Shown here piece after piece: positions 63,997 through 64,000 of a DNA stretch of 64,000 bases. The notes below the pieces were generated by a model. It was not told where the DNA came from. It ran no database searches and saw only the letters and a list, made by a program, of their open reading frames with translations. Location of the stretch: positions 496,001-560,000 of the forward strand of contig NZ_QQVY01000001.1 in assembly GCF_003590715.1 (NCBI RefSeq). Reading direction: 5' to 3'. Position 1 is the first letter of the stretch, and each line of letters begins with the position of its first letter. This stretch comes from Paracoccus sp. JM45 (GTDB lineage Bacteria; Pseudomonadota; Alphaproteobacteria; Rhodobacterales; Rhodobacteraceae). Made by a program: the position numbers and the translations under genes.

Positions 63997-64000
63997 CCTT

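Noticed and set aside
1..64000. CRISPR array, prophage, insertion sequence or integron
   Set aside because: No regular direct repeats, transposase, integrase or phage structural genes were seen in any frame.

Overview
The window is about 64 kb of a high-GC (roughly 60-62 %) alphaproteobacterial chromosome, most probably from the Rhodobacterales (Paracoccus/Rhodobacter relatives). This rests on a cytochrome c550-like gene directly upstream of an aa3 oxidase subunit I gene, CobS/CobT cobaltochelatase subunits, a CtrA-type TTAA-N7-TTAA box, several Rhodobacterales-type small DUF proteins (DUF1467, DUF2244, DUF3008, DUF167), and a recurrent hairpin followed by GGACCCCC typical of Rhodobacteraceae intergenic DNA. 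No phage, insertion sequence, CRISPR array or rRNA is visible. Coding density is high and gene order looks like ordinary core/accessory chromosome.

Layout. 1-3386: the 3' part of a CheB-CheR-PAS-HWE-kinase fusion. 3372-9787: a TetR regulator divergent from a complete tripartite RND efflux operon. 9848-9985: a bidirectional terminator and tRNA-Leu(GAG). 10103-13657: lipB, cytochrome c, ctaD, DUF2244. 13695-21711: small genes, carA, a glycosyltransferase with an MshEN-like (c-di-GMP-binding type) N-terminus behind a CtrA box, glnE, and bpt. 21870-24275: ilvB-ilvN. 24336-29610: unknown protein, DUF2254, an M48 lipoprotein, small proteins, nitroreductase, a CysZ-like membrane protein, DUF1467, methylmalonyl-CoA epimerase. 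29720-38274: a receiver-domain protein, DUF1501/DUF1800 pair, aspS, a CPBP membrane protease overlapping a GH25 muramidase, and an FAD oxidase. 38395-43051: CLC channel, cobT, cobS. 43184-45110: ECF sigma, anti-sigma and fasciclin protein. 45307-50572: DUF808 protein and the ugpBAEC glycerol-3-phosphate transporter behind a Pho box. 50602-56643: corA, CsbD, 2-hydroxyacid dehydrogenase-csaA-proC, YbjN, cobC, PhnA-like, and a secreted Asn-rich protein. 56703-63950: ppk2 (with a possible Pho box), phzF-DUF1330, TerB, a putrescine-catabolism operon (glutamine amidotransferase-puuA-puuB) and a divergent class V aminotransferase.

Functional themes: phosphate economy (Pho-controlled ugp, PPK2), nitrogen economy (glnE, carA, putrescine use, ilvBN, proC), envelope and export (RND pump, M48, GH25, DUF1501/1800), and cell-cycle or second-messenger control of a polysaccharide-type glycosyltransferase. 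The most interesting candidates for follow-up are the CtrA-box/MshEN glycosyltransferase, the sigma/anti-sigma/fasciclin module that parallels mycobacterial SigK-RskA-MPT70, the possible Pho control of ppk2, and four convergent gene pairs whose stop codons share one palindromic tetranucleotide. I did not find a clearly unprecedented multi-gene system.
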